Below are positions 51,441-62,803 of a stretch of 64,000 nucleotides of DNA, piece by piece. Every line of letters begins with the position of its first letter. Within the stretch, counting starts at the first letter, position 1. The stretch is from Vibrio sp. CDRSL-10 TSBA (GTDB taxonomy: Bacteria; Pseudomonadota; Gammaproteobacteria; Enterobacterales; Vibrionaceae). The notes below the pieces were generated by a model. That model was given only the letters and a program-made list of their open reading frames with translations, was not told where the DNA came from and did not search any database. A program made the translations under genes and the position numbers. The DNA lies in assembly GCA_039696685.1 (NCBI GenBank), contig CP155566.1:3162001-3226000 (forward strand). The letters are read 5' to 3'.

Positions 51441-52951
51441 CAGGACTCCTTGGTGACTCGCATCACTTCTTCCAGCGAGGTAATCCCGCGCCGGACTTTA
51501 TCCAGACCATCCTGACGAATACTCGGCGTCGTGCTACGGACCCGTTTTTCGATTTCCTGCTCACCGGCTTCGGCATGAATCAGCGCCTGCAGATCATCAT
51601 CAATCAACACCAGCTCGTGAATCCCGGTCCGGCCACGGTAACCCTTGAAGTTACACTTGTCACAGCCATGCGCTTTATACAGTGTCAGCGGTTCAGCGTC
51701 GTCCAGTTCGAACAGCTTACGCTGCTCTTTGTTCGGTTGATACGCTTCTTTACACTCCGGACACAAGGTGCGCACCAGACGCTGCGCCAGTACACCGAGC
51801 AGTGAAGAGGAGATCAGGAAAGGTTCAATCCCCATATCACGCAGACGGGTCACGGCGCCAATTGCAGTATTGGTGTGCAGGGTCGACATCACCAGGTGGC
51901 CGGTTAAGGAAGCCTGCACGGCGATCTGGGCCGTTTCCAGATCACGGATCTCGCCCACCATCACCACATCCGGATCCTGACGCAAAATTGCGCGCAGGCC
52001 GCGGGCGAAGGTCATGTCCACTTTCGGGTTGACCTGAGTCTGACCGATACCTTCAATATCGAATTCAATCGGGTCTTCTACCGTCAGGATGTTGCGCTCA
52101 TTGCTGTTGAGCTCCTGCAAACCGGCATACAAGGTGGTGGATTTACCTGAACCGGTCGGTCCGGTCACCAGCAAGATGCCGTGCGGGCGCTGAATCAGAT
52201 GACGGAAATGGTCATGGTTACATTCGGTCATCCCCAGACTATGCAGATCAAGCCGGGTCGCATTTTTATCCAGCAGACGCATCACCACCCGTTCGCCGTG
52301 CGAAGACGGCATGGTCGACACGCGCACATCCACCGAACGGCCACCGATACGCAGCGAAATCCGCCCGTCCTGCGGCACACGCTTTTCGGCGATGTCCAGT
52401 TTGGCCATCACCTTCACCCGTGACACCAGCAGCGGCGCCAGTTTACGGCTCGGTGACAACACCTCACGCAGCACACCATCAACCCGGAAACGAATCGACA
52501 ACTCTTTCTCAAAGGTCTCGATATGAATATCCGACGCGCCCTCTTTGATGGCTTCGCCGAGCATGGCATTGATCAGCTTGATGATTGGCGCATCATCTTC
52601 AGATTCCAGCAGGTCTTCGTTCTGCGGTAACTCCTCGGCAATCGAGAAAAAGTCATCGCTGTCCGCACCGATATCTTCCATCAGCTGCCGAGCCTCGGAA
52701 GAATCACGCTGATAGACCTGAGTCAGTTTGCTTTCAAACTCATTCGGCTGCAGTTCAATCAGGTTGAGACGACCTTTAATCACCCGGCGCACTTCCGCCA
52801 GCGAATTCATTGCCAGCGGCGCAACGTAATACACAGTGGGAGTGTCCTGGCTGTCATGCCATTCCAGCACCAGTTTGAAGCGGTTAGAGAAACTGAACGG
52901 TAAGCGACGCACCAGATTACGCGCCGCTTGCGCTACCACAACGTCCGTCAT
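51440..52951 (-). CDS. gspE: Type II secretion ATPase GspE
   Basis: Cytoplasmic hexameric ATPase that powers pseudopilus assembly, 503 aa. Walker A is GPTGSGKST with K270, the same residue number as in V. cholerae EpsE; Asp and His boxes lie in [20 protein letters not shown] and [14 protein letters not shown]. The tetracysteine zinc site (CPEC and CDKC) is complete. The N-terminal domain that binds GspL is present. The ATG lies 2 bases after the gspD stop and the TGA overlaps gspF. Confidence 0.97.
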   Translation of the reverse strand: MTDVVVAQAARNLVRRLPFSFSNRFKLVLEWHDSQDTPTVYYVAPLAMNSLAEVRRVIKGRLNLIELQPNEFESKLTQVYQRDSSEARQLMEDIGADSDDFFSIAEELPQNEDLLESEDDAPIIKLINAMLGEAIKEGASDIHIETFEKELSIRFRVDGVLREVLSPSRKLAPLLVSRVKVMAKLDIAEKRVPQDGRISLRIGGRSVDVRVSTMPSSHGERVVMRLLDKNATRLDLHSLGMTECNHDHFRHLIQRPHGILLVTGPTGSGKSTTLYAGLQELNSNERNILTVEDPIEFDIEGIGQTQVNPKVDMTFARGLRAILRQDPDVVMVGEIRDLETAQIAVQASLTGHLVMSTLHTNTAIGAVTRLRDMGIEPFLISSSLLGVLAQRLVRTLCPECKEAYQPNKEQRKLFELDDAEPLTLYKAHGCDKCNFKGYRGRTGIHELVLIDDDLQALIHAEAGEQEIEKRVRSTTPSIRQDGLDKVRRGITSLEEVMRVTKES

Positions 52952-52953
52952 GA

Positions 52954-54972
52954 TTACTCTTCCATCTGTTCTAAAAAGGCCTGAATTTCCGGCGGATGCA
53001 TACGATCCTGACCATATTTCGGCAACACCGGAATATTGTTGTCATCCATCAGTTTCAGCCCTTTATCGGCTTTAAATAACTGCTCAGCGCGAATGTAGTT
53101 ATATTTACGCTGGGTCACGCCGTCAGCCGTCATACCGGTACGGATGATGGTCGGCTTGATGAACACCATCAGGTTACGTTTTTCAACCTGAGTACTGGTG
53201 GAGGTAAACAGCTGGCCCAGAATCGGGATATCGCCCAGCAGCGGTACTTTCGATTCACTTTCTGCGGTCCGCTCATCAATCAGACCACCCAGCACCAGCA
53301 TCTGGCCATCCTGCACCATCACTGAGGTATTGAGCTGACGTTTGGCGAAACGCACATCGACCGCGCCGTTAGCCCCCAGCACGTTGGAGACTTCCTGCTC
53401 AATCGACAGCTGCACCGAGTCGCCTTCGTTGATTTGCGGCACCACTTTAAGCTTGATACCAACTTCTTTGCGGTCCACGGTTTGGAACGGGTTATCATTA
53501 TTCGAGCCGGCAGTAGAACCGGTGATGACCGGCACTTCTTCACCAACGATAAATGACGCTTCACCGTTATCCATCACGGTAATGCTTGGTGAAGACAGAA
53601 TATTGGTGGTGGAGTTACTCGACACCGCATTGATCAGCGCGGTCCAGTCACCCATCAGCACACTCACTGCTGCACCATTCACGCCGGATAAAGCCGATGC
53701 CAAAGTTGAATAGTCGCCGGATTCCGTAACCGAGTAAGGCACACGGTTACCGTTGCCATCGTAGTAGTATTCCGTTGTTGTTTGATCCTTAGCCTCTTCC
53801 AGACCTACCATCACATTACCGATTGAGGCACCACTGTTGCTGAACTGAATCGCAGAGCCGCTCTCCAGCGAGCCCCACTGAACGCCCAGACTCATCCCAT
53901 CGGCTTCCGACATTTCCACAATCAGCGCTTCAATCAGCACCTGGGCTCGACGAATATCAAGCTGGGAAATCACATCCAGCAATTCACTCATAATATCCTG
54001 TGGTGCGGTCAACACGATCGCATTGGTGTCGGCGTGCGCGGCAATCATCACATCATCTCGCTTGGCCGAAGAACCCGGCTGGCCACTTTTTTTCTCCGCC
54101 ACCAAGTTTTCTGATACCCCTTTTAGTACATCAACCATATCTTCGGCTTTGGCGTACTTGAGGTACACCACCCGGTTGTTGCCCTTGGTTGCCATTTCGA
54201 CGTCGAGCTTATTGATCAAACGTTTGAGGCGCTGGCGTACTTTCGGGTCGCCGGAAATAAGGATTGAGTTGGTGCGCTCGTCCGCCACAAACTTCGGCTG
54301 CAGGAATTCAGGGGTGTTTTTCGTGTCATTGGCTTTATTCAGCGCCTCGACAATACGCACCATTTCAGCGGCGGACGCATTTTTCAGCTCCACCACTTCA
54401 ATATCTTTGTCGCCAGCCTGATCGACCCGGCGAATGATGTCAGCCAGACGATTGACCACTGCCGCGCGGCCGGTGATCAGAATGATGTTGGCCGGGTCAT
54501 AATGCACCACGTTACCGGCACCCGCGTTATCAATCAGCTGACGCAGCAGCGGTGACAACTCGCGCACCGAGACATTCTTTACCGCCACGACCTGAGTGAT
54601 AACGCTGTCGCCATCCATACGGTCACTGTCACCCAGCACCGGAATGGCAGAGGTTTTGGCGTCTTTCGACTTGACCACTTTCAGCACACCGTTGTCCATC
54701 TCAACCACGGCAAACCCGTACACTTCCAGCACATTGAGGAAAAAGCTGTAGTACTGCTCTTCATTCAGGGTGTCATAACTGCGTACATCGACTTTGCCGC
54801 GAACAGAAGGGTCAACAATAATGGTTTTTTCGAGATTGCGACCGACGATGTTGATGAATTCCTGAATATCAGTGCCCTTAAAACTGGCACTGAATTCATT
54901 TGCCAGTGCCATTGGCGATGCCGCCAGACTCATGGCGAGCAGCCACGCACTTTTGTTAAGCCAATGCTTCAC
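52954..54972 (-). CDS. gspD: Type II secretion secretin GspD
   Basis: Outer-membrane channel through which folded proteins leave, 672 aa. Signal peptide ([15 protein letters not shown]), N0 domain ([21 protein letters not shown]), N1-N3 repeats, then the secretin core with [20 protein letters not shown] and [21 protein letters not shown]. It is close to V. cholerae EpsD over its length. I start at GTG 54972 (MKHWLNK), with GGGAG six bases upstream, in preference to TTG 54987. The cap-gate region near residue 430 has an inserted segment with [12 protein letters not shown] that differs from EpsD. Confidence 0.96.
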   Translation of the reverse strand: MKHWLNKSAWLLAMSLAASPMALANEFSASFKGTDIQEFINIVGRNLEKTIIVDPSVRGKVDVRSYDTLNEEQYYSFFLNVLEVYGFAVVEMDNGVLKVVKSKDAKTSAIPVLGDSDRMDGDSVITQVVAVKNVSVRELSPLLRQLIDNAGAGNVVHYDPANIILITGRAAVVNRLADIIRRVDQAGDKDIEVVELKNASAAEMVRIVEALNKANDTKNTPEFLQPKFVADERTNSILISGDPKVRQRLKRLINKLDVEMATKGNNRVVYLKYAKAEDMVDVLKGVSENLVAEKKSGQPGSSAKRDDVMIAAHADTNAIVLTAPQDIMSELLDVISQLDIRRAQVLIEALIVEMSEADGMSLGVQWGSLESGSAIQFSNSGASIGNVMVGLEEAKDQTTTEYYYDGNGNRVPYSVTESGDYSTLASALSGVNGAAVSVLMGDWTALINAVSSNSTTNILSSPSITVMDNGEASFIVGEEVPVITGSTAGSNNDNPFQTVDRKEVGIKLKVVPQINEGDSVQLSIEQEVSNVLGANGAVDVRFAKRQLNTSVMVQDGQMLVLGGLIDERTAESESKVPLLGDIPILGQLFTSTSTQVEKRNLMVFIKPTIIRTGMTADGVTQRKYNYIRAEQLFKADKGLKLMDDNNIPVLPKYGQDRMHPPEIQAFLEQMEE

Positions 54973-55007
54973 GGGAGACTCCCTCAACCTTTAAACAAAG
55001 GTGAAAA

Positions 55008-55946
55008 TTAAAACTGAATATAGATGTCATGTTGCTGTCCATCTCGTTCTACGGTCAGGTTAAGCTCGGTCAAATCAGACACGGACTCAAAAATTTTGCT
55101 CATCACATCCGGATCGGTCAGATCCAGACCATTAATTTGGGTGGCAATGTCGCCGTTTTGCAGCCCGACGGCTTCAAACAGTGCCCGATCTTTACCCGGG
55201 CTGACACGATAGCCCAAGATTTGATCATCCTGCTTAACCTGCGACATCGTCACATACTGGAAGATCTCACTGGGATTGTTCGCCACTGCAGCGCGAATGG
55301 CTGCCAGTTTGTCTTCCTGATCATTGGCGCCTGTCTCAGCACTGTTACGCGCACGTCGCTCTGGCTGGGCCGTATTCAATTTAGAATAGTCCAACCCTTC
55401 CAACATCAGGGTCTCGTTACGACCAGAATTATCAATAATGACACGATCCGGCAAAACAGCTTTCAGTTTGACCCGTGTGCCTTCAATCACTTCGTTCAAG
55501 CCGTAGGTCGACTGCTGGCCACGGTTAGCTATGACCGCGAGACTCTGGGTTGGTTCAGAACTGGCCACTACACCCACCAGCACAAGGTTAAGACGGGTTT
55601 TCGGCGCGTCGACTTTGACCGGAGTGGCTACCGGCGCCACTTTTTCGCTGTAGCGGCCAAAAATAGCACCTTGTTGCAGGTTCGTGAGGTCAAAATTGGT
55701 TTGATTGGTCTGGCGCGAAGTCACAGAGGGTGCCCAGGCTGACACGGCGGTTTGCTCGCCGTGAAACATCCACACCATCTTGCCGACAATCCAGGCGGAA
55801 AGCGCAATAAACAGCACTGCCAGCCAAACACTCAGCGGCTTTTGCCAGCCGGAAAGGCGCTGCATCCAGTTGACGGATGCCAGCGGTTGAAAACTGATAC
55901 GCTCCACTTCGGTGTCCTTTGGTTCCGTTTTAAACGCTAACGTCAT
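55008..55946 (-). CDS. gspC: Type II secretion protein GspC
   Basis: Inner-membrane protein that couples the platform to the secretin and recognises substrates, 312 aa. A single membrane helix (LAVLFIALSAWIVGKMVWMF) follows a short cytoplasmic tail; then the homology region (APKTRLNLVLVGVVASSEPTQS and TYGLNEVIEGTRVKLKAVLPD) and a C-terminal PDZ domain (GYRVSPGKDRALFEAVGLQNG, GLDLTDPD). It is the first gene of the operon, with a 185-bp divergent spacer before hslR that must contain the operon promoter. The N-terminus differs from EpsC, as is common. Confidence 0.93.
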   Translation of the reverse strand: MTLAFKTEPKDTEVERISFQPLASVNWMQRLSGWQKPLSVWLAVLFIALSAWIVGKMVWMFHGEQTAVSAWAPSVTSRQTNQTNFDLTNLQQGAIFGRYSEKVAPVATPVKVDAPKTRLNLVLVGVVASSEPTQSLAVIANRGQQSTYGLNEVIEGTRVKLKAVLPDRVIIDNSGRNETLMLEGLDYSKLNTAQPERRARNSAETGANDQEDKLAAIRAAVANNPSEIFQYVTMSQVKQDDQILGYRVSPGKDRALFEAVGLQNGDIATQINGLDLTDPDVMSKIFESVSDLTELNLTVERDGQQHDIYIQF

Positions 55947-56131
55947 GTTTTTTATTAGTCGGAGCCTTGTATTTCAGGGCTTTAAATAAAATATAGCAAT
56001 ATATCACAACCGAGGAACACTTCTTTTCAGTTAGATTAAAATTGTCCGCAACCTTGAAAAACTGTGACTCAGACTCCATTGTAAACCGCATTAACGCAGC
56101 AAAATAATGAATTTAGAGGTAATTTGCCAGC

Positions 56132-56518
56132 ATGAGTTCCCCATCTGAAGCAGTGCGTCTCGATAAATGGTTATGGGCCGCGCGATTTTATAAAACCCGC
56201 TCGGTGGCGCGGAATATGGTCGATGGTGGCAAAGTTCACTATAATGGCCAGCGAACCAAACCCAGCAAGCTGGTTGAACTCGGTGCGATCATCACCTTGC
56301 GTCAGGGCAACGAAGAAAAAACCGTTGTTATAGAAAGAGTTTCCGAACAAAGACGAGGTGCCCCCGAGGCGCAGACCCTTTATTCAGAAACTGCCGACAG
56401 TGTTGAAAAGCGTGAAAAGCAGGCACTGGCACGCAAGCTGAATGCCCACAATCCAGCACCGGATCGCCGCCCGGATAAGAAACAGCGTCGCGATCTGCTG
56501 AAATTTAAACATCAATAA
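56132..56518 (+). CDS. hslR: Heat shock protein Hsp15
   Basis: Ribosome-associated RNA-binding protein, 128 aa, that helps recycle 50S subunits carrying a stalled nascent chain after heat shock. The S4 RNA-binding domain covers residues 8-55 (VRLDKWLWAARFYKTRSVARNM, VDGGKVHYNGQRTKPSKLV). A basic C-terminal tail ends KKQRRDLLKFKHQ. It is 18 bp upstream of hslO, the usual heat-shock pair. The frame is intact. Confidence 0.95.
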   Translation: MSSPSEAVRLDKWLWAARFYKTRSVARNMVDGGKVHYNGQRTKPSKLVELGAIITLRQGNEEKTVVIERVSEQRRGAPEAQTLYSETADSVEKREKQALARKLNAHNPAPDRRPDKKQRRDLLKFKHQ

Positions 56519-56536
56519 CGAGCCGGACTATTCCTT

Positions 56537-57428
56537 ATGACGACAAGCTCAAAGTCTAAAAACACATTACACCGCTACCTGTTTGACGATCTGTCGGTAC
56601 GTGGCGAGTTGGTACAACTGGACGACACGTATCAGCATATTATCAGCAGCAAGGAATACCCAGCTCCGCTGCAACAGTTATTGGGCGAAACTGCTGGTCG
56701 CAACCACGCTGTTGACTGCGACCCTGAAATTTGAAGGTTCGATCACCATGCAACTGCAGGGTAACGGCCCGGTTTCTCTGGCAGTCATCAATGGTGACAA
56801 TAACCAGAAAGTTCGCGGTGTAGCGCGCTGGGACGGTGAGATTGCCGACAATGCCAGCCTGCATGATATGATGGGCAAAGGCCACATGGTGATCACTATC
56901 GAGCCAAAGAAAGGCGAACGCTATCAGGGTGTGGTTGGTCTGGAAGGAGACAATCTGGCTGAAGTGCTGGAAGCTTATTTCATGCGTTCAGAGCAGCTGA
57001 AGACCCGTCTTTGGATCCGCACCGGTCAGCTGGACGGCAAACTGCACGCCGCCGGCATGCTGCTGCAAATCATGCCTGACGGCACCGGCTCCGCCGACGA
57101 CTTCGATCACCTGGCGCAACTGACTGCGACCGTGAAAAATGAAGAGCTGTTCAGCCTTGAAGCGAACGAAGTACTCTACCGTCTCTACAACCAGGAAACA
57201 GTCCAGCTGTTTGAACCTCAGGCCGTCGAATTCCTGTGTGGTTGCTCACGTGAGCGCAGTGCGGCAGCCATTATTACCGTAGCTCGTGATGAGCTGAACC
57301 AGATTCTGGCCGAAGACGGCGCGGTGAACCTGCATTGTGATTACTGCGGTACCACCTACTCGTTTGATTCCACTCAAGTGTTTGAATTGTTCGCCCAGCA
57401 GGATTCAGATTCTCAGATCAAGCATTAA
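56537..57428 (+). CDS. hslO: Redox-regulated chaperone Hsp33 (frame broken)
   Basis: Holding chaperone switched on by oxidation, reconstructed at 296 aa. The N-terminal substrate domain ([22 protein letters not shown]) and the C-terminal zinc switch with its four cysteines ([10 protein letters not shown] and [11 protein letters not shown]) are present. An extra A in AAA at 56688-56690 (GGCGAAACTGC) breaks the frame at [12 protein letters not shown]. It is paired with hslR in a likely heat-shock operon and ends in a clear terminator. Confidence 0.94.
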
Positions 57429-57465
57429 TTCTTACGGATTAACAAGCACGTCAAAACAGTCTTAC

Positions 57466-57490
57466 AGCCAGCTTAATGCTGGCTTTTTTT
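57466..57490 (+). terminator. Terminator of hslRO
   Basis: A 7-bp stem (AGCCAGC with GCTGGCT, loop TTAAT) is followed by seven T. The remaining spacer to 57773 (283 bp) is AT-rich and holds the pckA promoter region; I see no clear operator. Confidence 0.85.
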
Positions 57491-57773
57491 GTGATCGAAA
57501 CCCATAAAAACCCAACAAAATCAACACGCCACCCTGCAGAATACCCTACTTAATTTCCGGGAATTAATAATCGTTTTGCTCTGGTACTGACGCCAAAGCG
57601 CAATATAAAATAGGCCCGCCAGCAATATGTGACGGGTTACCTAAAACCACAAATCAGGCGTGGTTAATTTTTGACCCATCTCCCTGTTTTTTCCCGACCC
57701 CGTTGCTAGCATGGTGAGCAGAAAAAATACAAACATTATAAAAATCCCTACAAATTCCCGATAAGGAGCACCT

Positions 57774-59403
57774 ATGACTGTTATCGAACAAACAAAGGCT
57801 GCACAACTTGATCTTACCCAATACGGCATCACCGATGTCAGCGAAGTGATTCGTAACCCGAGTTACGAGTTACTGTTTGAAGAAGAAACCCGTCCGGATC
57901 TGGAAGGCTACGAGAAAGGCGTGGTCACCGAACTGGGGGCCGTGGCAGTAGACACCGGCATCTTCACTGGCCGCTCACCAAAAGATAAATTCATCGTTAA
58001 TGACGACACCACCCGTGACACCTTGTGGTGGACGTCTGACCAAGCCAAGAACGACAATAAACCGATTAGCCAGGCAGTATGGAATGACCTGAAATCTCTG
58101 GTCAGCCAGCAGTTGTCAGGTAAACGCCTGTTTGTGGTCGACGGTTACTGTGGCGCCAACGCCGATACCCGCCTGTGCGTGCGCTTTATTACCGAGGTCG
58201 CCTGGCAGGCCCACTTCGTGACCAACATGTTCATCCGCCCGGCCAAAGATGAGCTGGCGGGCTTTAAACCCGATTTTGTCGTCATGAACGGTGCTAAATG
58301 CACCAACCCGAACTGGCAGCAGCAAGGGCTGAACTCTGAGAACTTCACTGTATTCAACCTGAGCGAAAAAATGCAGCTCATCGGCGGCACCTGGTACGGC
58401 GGCGAGATGAAAAAAGGTATGTTCGCGATGATGAACTACTTCCTGCCGCTGCAAGGCATCGCCTCGATGCACTGCAGTGCCAACATGAGCCAGGATGGTG
58501 ACGTGGCGATCTTCTTTGGTCTGTCCGGCACCGGTAAAACCACCCTGTCCACCGATCCGAAGCGCGCGCTGATTGGCGATGACGAACACGGCTGGGATGA
58601 CGATGGTGTCTTCAACTTCGAAGGCGGTTGCTACGCCAAAACCATCAAGCTGTCCAAAGAAGCGGAACCGGATATTTACAATGCTATCCGCCGTGACGCT
58701 CTGCTGGAAAACGTCACCGTGCGTGGTGACGGCTCCATCGACTTCGATGACGGTTCGAAAACGGAGAATACCCGTGTTTCCTACCCGATCTACCATATCG
58801 ATAACATCGTTAAACCGGTTTCCAAAGGCGGCCACGCGAACAAAGTGATCTTCCTGTCAGCCGATGCGTTTGGGGTACTGCCTCCGGTGTCCAAACTGAC
58901 TCCGGAGCAGACCAAGTACCACTTCCTGTCCGGTTTTACCGCCAAGCTGGCCGGTACTGAACGTGGTATCACCGAACCGACACCAACCTTCTCGGCTTGT
59001 TTCGGTGCCGCTTTCCTGACCCTGCATCCGACTCAATACGCAGAAGTGCTGGTCAAACGCATGGAAGCCGCAGGCGCAGAAGCTTATCTGGTGAACACCG
59101 GCTGGAAACGGTACTGGTAAGCGTATTTCGATCAAAGATACCCGTGGCATTATTGACGCCATTCTGGATGGCTCAATTGAGCAGGCAGAGACCAAACAGG
59201 TGCCTATCTTTAACCTTGAGGTGCCGACCGCGCTGCCAGGCGTCGATGCGTCTATCCTTGATCCACGCGATACCTACACCGATCCGCTGCAATGGGAAAG
59301 CAAAGCCCAGGATCTGGCGACCCGCTTTATCAATAACTTTGCCAAGTACACGGATAATGCCGAAGGCAAAGCGCTGGTTTCCGCCGGCCCTCAGCTGGAC
59401 TGA
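57774..59403 (+). CDS. pckA: ATP-dependent phosphoenolpyruvate carboxykinase (frame broken)
   Basis: Cytoplasmic enzyme making PEP from oxaloacetate with ATP, the gateway of gluconeogenesis; reconstructed at 542 aa, close to E. coli PckA. Features: [27 protein letters not shown], and the kinase-1 loop [16 protein letters not shown]. An extra A in AAA at 59106-59108 (CTGGAAACGG) ends the frame prematurely after about 448 residues; corrected it continues [17 protein letters not shown] to the normal end. AAGGAG precedes the ATG by six bases. A terminator follows. The gene suits growth on acetate, amino acids and C4 acids. Confidence 0.95.
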
Positions 59404-59421
59404 AAACGAAAACTTGCCAAC

Positions 59422-59447
59422 AAGCCCCTCTTTTGAGGGGCTTTTTT
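59422..59447 (+). terminator. Terminator of pckA
   Basis: A 9-bp stem (AAGCCCCTC with GAGGGGCTT, loop TTTT) followed by T residues, 18 bp after the corrected pckA stop. Confidence 0.93.
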
Positions 59448-59512
59448 GTTGAAGCCTGAGTAAAATTGTTCCAAGCTGTGATTCTTAAGCAACGTCACTC
59501 AGTCAGGAAACT

Positions 59513-61432
59513 ATGAAAAAGCTGCTCGCGTTAGGGATGGGATTAATCGCACTGTTGCTGGTGCTGATACTGGCCACATTTGGCCTGATGCATACCCGTT
59601 ACCTGACGCCTTCAGCTCAATGGTTAACCGACCATTTATGGCCCGGCGAGCTGACATTCACCCGGTTAGAATACGACTATCCGCGTCATTTCCGCCTGCA
59701 GGATGTCACCCTGGAGCAAGATGAAAAGCCACTCCACTTCCAGCAGGTGGATGTCTGGCTCAGCGCCCGGCCCTGGCAGGATGACCAATGGGTCATCGAC
59801 AGCCTGCTGCTCGATGGAGCCAATTTCTCTGCTGGGCTGCCCAGCCACCCTTTTCTGTCCGAACTGAAACTCAACCAACTGGCACTGCACAATATTGATT
59901 TTGCAATGGATGGTTTGATTGCTCGCGGCGTTAACCTGCAGGTTAAAAAACCTTCCTGGCACAGCGCGGTACAACGCCTGCCCTATGGTGAGTTGCAGCT
60001 GTCTGCCGAGCAGTTTTACTGGCACAGTGAAGCCATCGACAACGTGTTAGTCGATGCTGACTACCAGCCTGCCGACAGCACGGTTTACGGCGCCTCTTTT
60101 ATCTGGCGCGGCGGCCAATTCTCCGGTCAGGCTGAGCAGTATCCGCAAGGCTGGTCACTGGTTAATGTCACCATCAACCAGCTCAACCTGGATCAGGACC
60201 TCACTCAACTCACGGCTCCTTGGTGGTCATTACTAAGCAGCCATATCACGCGCATCAACAGCCTGGATATTCTCAACAGCAATCTACGCGTGGCCGGCAG
60301 CGAGATGACCAACGTGGCCCTGTCGGCGGAAAATCTGCAGTTAGGCCATACCTGGTGGCAACAGCAGCAAGGTTATCTGTCGCTCAATGCGGACAGCATT
60401 ACCAGCCATGGCCTGCAATGGGTAGAACCCAGCTTTAAACTGGACTTCGAACCAGACAAGATCCAAATCAGCGACTTTTCCAGTGAGGTGTTGCAAGGCA
60501 GCCTGCAACTGAGTGGTGAAGTGACGCCCAATCAGCTGCACCTGCACCACCTAACGGCACGTGGTCTGAAGTGGTTTGGCGAACAAGACAGCGACTGGCA
60601 CTGGCTCAGTCTGGATCTGAGCAACTGGCAATCGCTGCAAATTGATCAATTTGATCTGCACAACCTGCAGCTGATCCAACTGCAACATACTCCGGCCTGG
60701 CAGCTGACCGGACTCAATGCCGAAGGCCGCGATACCGAGCTGATTCGGGATGGCAAATGGGGGCTGTGGCAAGGCTCCGCCAGCATCAGCGCCAATAACG
60801 CCAGTATCGGTTCAGTGCTCAGCAGCCAGGGCATTATTGAAATGCACAGTGATAATGGTCGCTGGTCGTTGGATCGCGCGTTTCTGCCACTGGAAAAAGG
60901 CTATATCGATGCCAATGCGGAATGGAATTTCGCAGCCGACAGCGCGCCGTGGAAAGTGGCGCTGCATACTGACGGACTGCCGCTGACCGAGCTGCACCAC
61001 TGGCTGACGCTGCCTTTCAGTGTGGATGCTCTGGCGGATCTGGATCTCAATGCCGAAGGACTGGCCGGCGATTATTCCATGCTGGCTCATTCACTCAGTG
61101 GCGAGCTGCAACTGGGTTTACGTCGCGGCATACTAACCACACAACAGACCAATCAACTAGTGGTTCAGCCGTTTACGCTGGATAGGCTGAACGTCAGCGC
61201 TGACCGCGGACGGATACAGCTTAACGCGGCGCCGCTAGCGGGGCCAGGGCTCGATGCGCGTCTGCAAGGAACTATCGACTTAGTTTCCCCGCAGCAAGGG
61301 ACACTTGAACTGCAGTTGCGCCAAGGCTGTCAGCAAACCCGCTTCGACCTGCTGCGTAACCAGCAGGCAGAAGAAACACTGCCAGCCAAAGCGTGTGCAG
61401 ACACACTCAGTCGCGAGCGTGCTCGAGAATAG
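59513..61432 (+). CDS. AsmA-like envelope protein
   Basis: Large envelope protein, 639 aa, with one N-terminal membrane helix (LGMGLIALLLVLILATFGLMH) and a long periplasmic region of beta-rich repeats. The opening (MHTRYLTPSAQWLTDH) and a C-terminal part with ALADLDLNAEGLAGDYSMLAH and LNVSADRGRIQLNAAPLAG resemble the AsmA family of bridge-like lipid-transport proteins. Assignment is by general pattern only; no catalytic motif is expected. It converges with fabY, and the two coding regions overlap by 26 bp. The frame is intact. Confidence 0.7.
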   Translation: MKKLLALGMGLIALLLVLILATFGLMHTRYLTPSAQWLTDHLWPGELTFTRLEYDYPRHFRLQDVTLEQDEKPLHFQQVDVWLSARPWQDDQWVIDSLLLDGANFSAGLPSHPFLSELKLNQLALHNIDFAMDGLIARGVNLQVKKPSWHSAVQRLPYGELQLSAEQFYWHSEAIDNVLVDADYQPADSTVYGASFIWRGGQFSGQAEQYPQGWSLVNVTINQLNLDQDLTQLTAPWWSLLSSHITRINSLDILNSNLRVAGSEMTNVALSAENLQLGHTWWQQQQGYLSLNADSITSHGLQWVEPSFKLDFEPDKIQISDFSSEVLQGSLQLSGEVTPNQLHLHHLTARGLKWFGEQDSDWHWLSLDLSNWQSLQIDQFDLHNLQLIQLQHTPAWQLTGLNAEGRDTELIRDGKWGLWQGSASISANNASIGSVLSSQGIIEMHSDNGRWSLDRAFLPLEKGYIDANAEWNFAADSAPWKVALHTDGLPLTELHHWLTLPFSVDALADLDLNAEGLAGDYSMLAHSLSGELQLGLRRGILTTQQTNQLVVQPFTLDRLNVSADRGRIQLNAAPLAGPGLDARLQGTIDLVSPQQGTLELQLRQGCQQTRFDLLRNQQAEETLPAKACADTLSRERARE

Positions 61433-62334
61433 ACTGATAATCGGGGATAAGCATATAGGTTCCGGTAAACTCGACCGCGTCCTTGTCGCCGCTGGCGATG
61501 ATCACGCGCATGACAATCCGCGCTTTACGCCCGGATTCCAGACGGTCAAGGTCACCACTGATGCCATCTAAAGAAGTGGATGCCACCGGATTATATACCA
61601 CCGGATGGCGGTAACGGATACGGCTATCCACCAGCACAATATCCCCTTCCAGATTGCGTTCACGCATCAGCAGCCAGGCCATGCCCCAGCCAGTCAGAGT
61701 GGCCAGAGTAAACGCAGAGCCGGCAAACATGGTGTTGTGCGGGTTAAGGTTGGGATTCAGCTGGGCACCGCACTGGAACTGGTAGCCGGTGTACTGCAGT
61801 ACCTTAATGCCCATTTTTTCACTGATCGGAATATGCTCGCCCCAGCGTTTCCTGCAGCTCAGTGCACCATTCTGGTTTGCGCAGCACATCCGCCATCGGA
61901 TCAAGGTGTTTGACCATTTGCTGATGACGGACCGGCCCGCGTTCATCCGTCAGTTCACCACGGCGCTCGAAGCCGTTCTTCTCATAGAACTTGATCGCAT
62001 CTTCGCGCGCATTACACACCAGCCGCTTGGCCCCTTCCTGACGCGCCAGCGACTCCAGCGCGACCAGAATGAGTGATCCCATCCCTTTGCTGCGCCGGTT
62101 CGCTTTCACCGCCATGTAACGAATCTGGCCGTCACTGTCCGGGGTAATGTACAGACGCCCAATCGCCATCGGCCGGCCACGTCCGTCAACAATCATGCGG
62201 TGATGACTCATGGCATCGTATTCGTCCCGCTCAGACCCGAGCGGCATCCGCCACGGCTCACGCAGCATCTGCCAGCGAAAATGAAAATACTTATTGAGCT
62301 GATTATCCGTATTCGGCGTAATAAGTTTAAACAT
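61407..62334 (-). CDS. fabY: FabY/YiiD-like acetyltransferase-hotdog fusion (frame broken)
   Basis: Two-domain protein reconstructed at 308 aa. An N-terminal GNAT domain (residues 1-150, AIGRLYITPDSDGQIRYMAV, RRSKGMGSLILVALESLARQEG) joins a C-terminal hotdog thioesterase-like domain (NPHNTMFAGSAFTLATLTGWG, GDLDRLESGRKARI). The layout and sequence match E. coli YiiD, named FabY for a role in fatty acid synthesis initiation. An extra base (TTT at 61848-61850 on the plus strand, coding AGGAAACGC) splits the two domains. The order rbn-dtd-fabY is as in E. coli. Confidence 0.88.
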
Positions 62335-62368
62335 AGAGTCGGTTCCCGCAGGCTCTCACGAGCCGTAG

Positions 62369-62803
62369 TTAAGCCTGTAACCAGAAGGTTACCGGTCCAT
62401 CGTTAATCAATGACACTTTCATATCCGCGGCAAAACGGCCACGCTGTGTCGGTAGTACCTGGGTACACAAATCGGAGAAATAGTCGTACAGGCGTTCCGC
62501 TTCCTCCGGATGAGCGCCACGGGAAAATCCGGCCCGGGTGCCCTTTTTAGTGTCTGCCGGCAAGGTAAATTGCGAGACCACCAGCACACTGCCGCCGACA
62601 TCTTTGACACTCAGGTTCATCTTGCCGGCTTCATCTTCAAATACGCGGTAGCTGGTCACCCGTTCCATCAGGCGTTTCGCTTTCGCTTCATCATCTTCAC
62701 GCTCGACCCCGAGCAATACCAGTAAACCCTGTTCAATCTCGCCGACAATTTCACCTTCGACGCTTACTGCCGCTTCACTTACTCGTTGAATCAAGGCTAT
62801 CAC
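62369..62803 (-). CDS. dtd: D-aminoacyl-tRNA deacylase
   Basis: Enzyme that hydrolyses D-amino acids wrongly loaded on tRNA, 144 aa. It has the two family motifs SQFTL and GPVTFWL, and [20 protein letters not shown]. It starts at GTG 62803 and overlaps the end of the upstream membrane protein gene by 29 bases, indicating translational coupling. It lies 34 bp before fabY. The frame is intact. Confidence 0.95.
   Translation of the reverse strand: MIALIQRVSEAAVSVEGEIVGEIEQGLLVLLGVEREDDEAKAKRLMERVTSYRVFEDEAGKMNLSVKDVGGSVLVVSQFTLPADTKKGTRAGFSRGAHPEEAERLYDYFSDLCTQVLPTQRGRFAADMKVSLINDGPVTFWLQA

Noticed and set aside
57600..57640. CRP site upstream of pckA (TGTGACGGGTTACC)
   Set aside because: Only one half-site matches; too weak to call.
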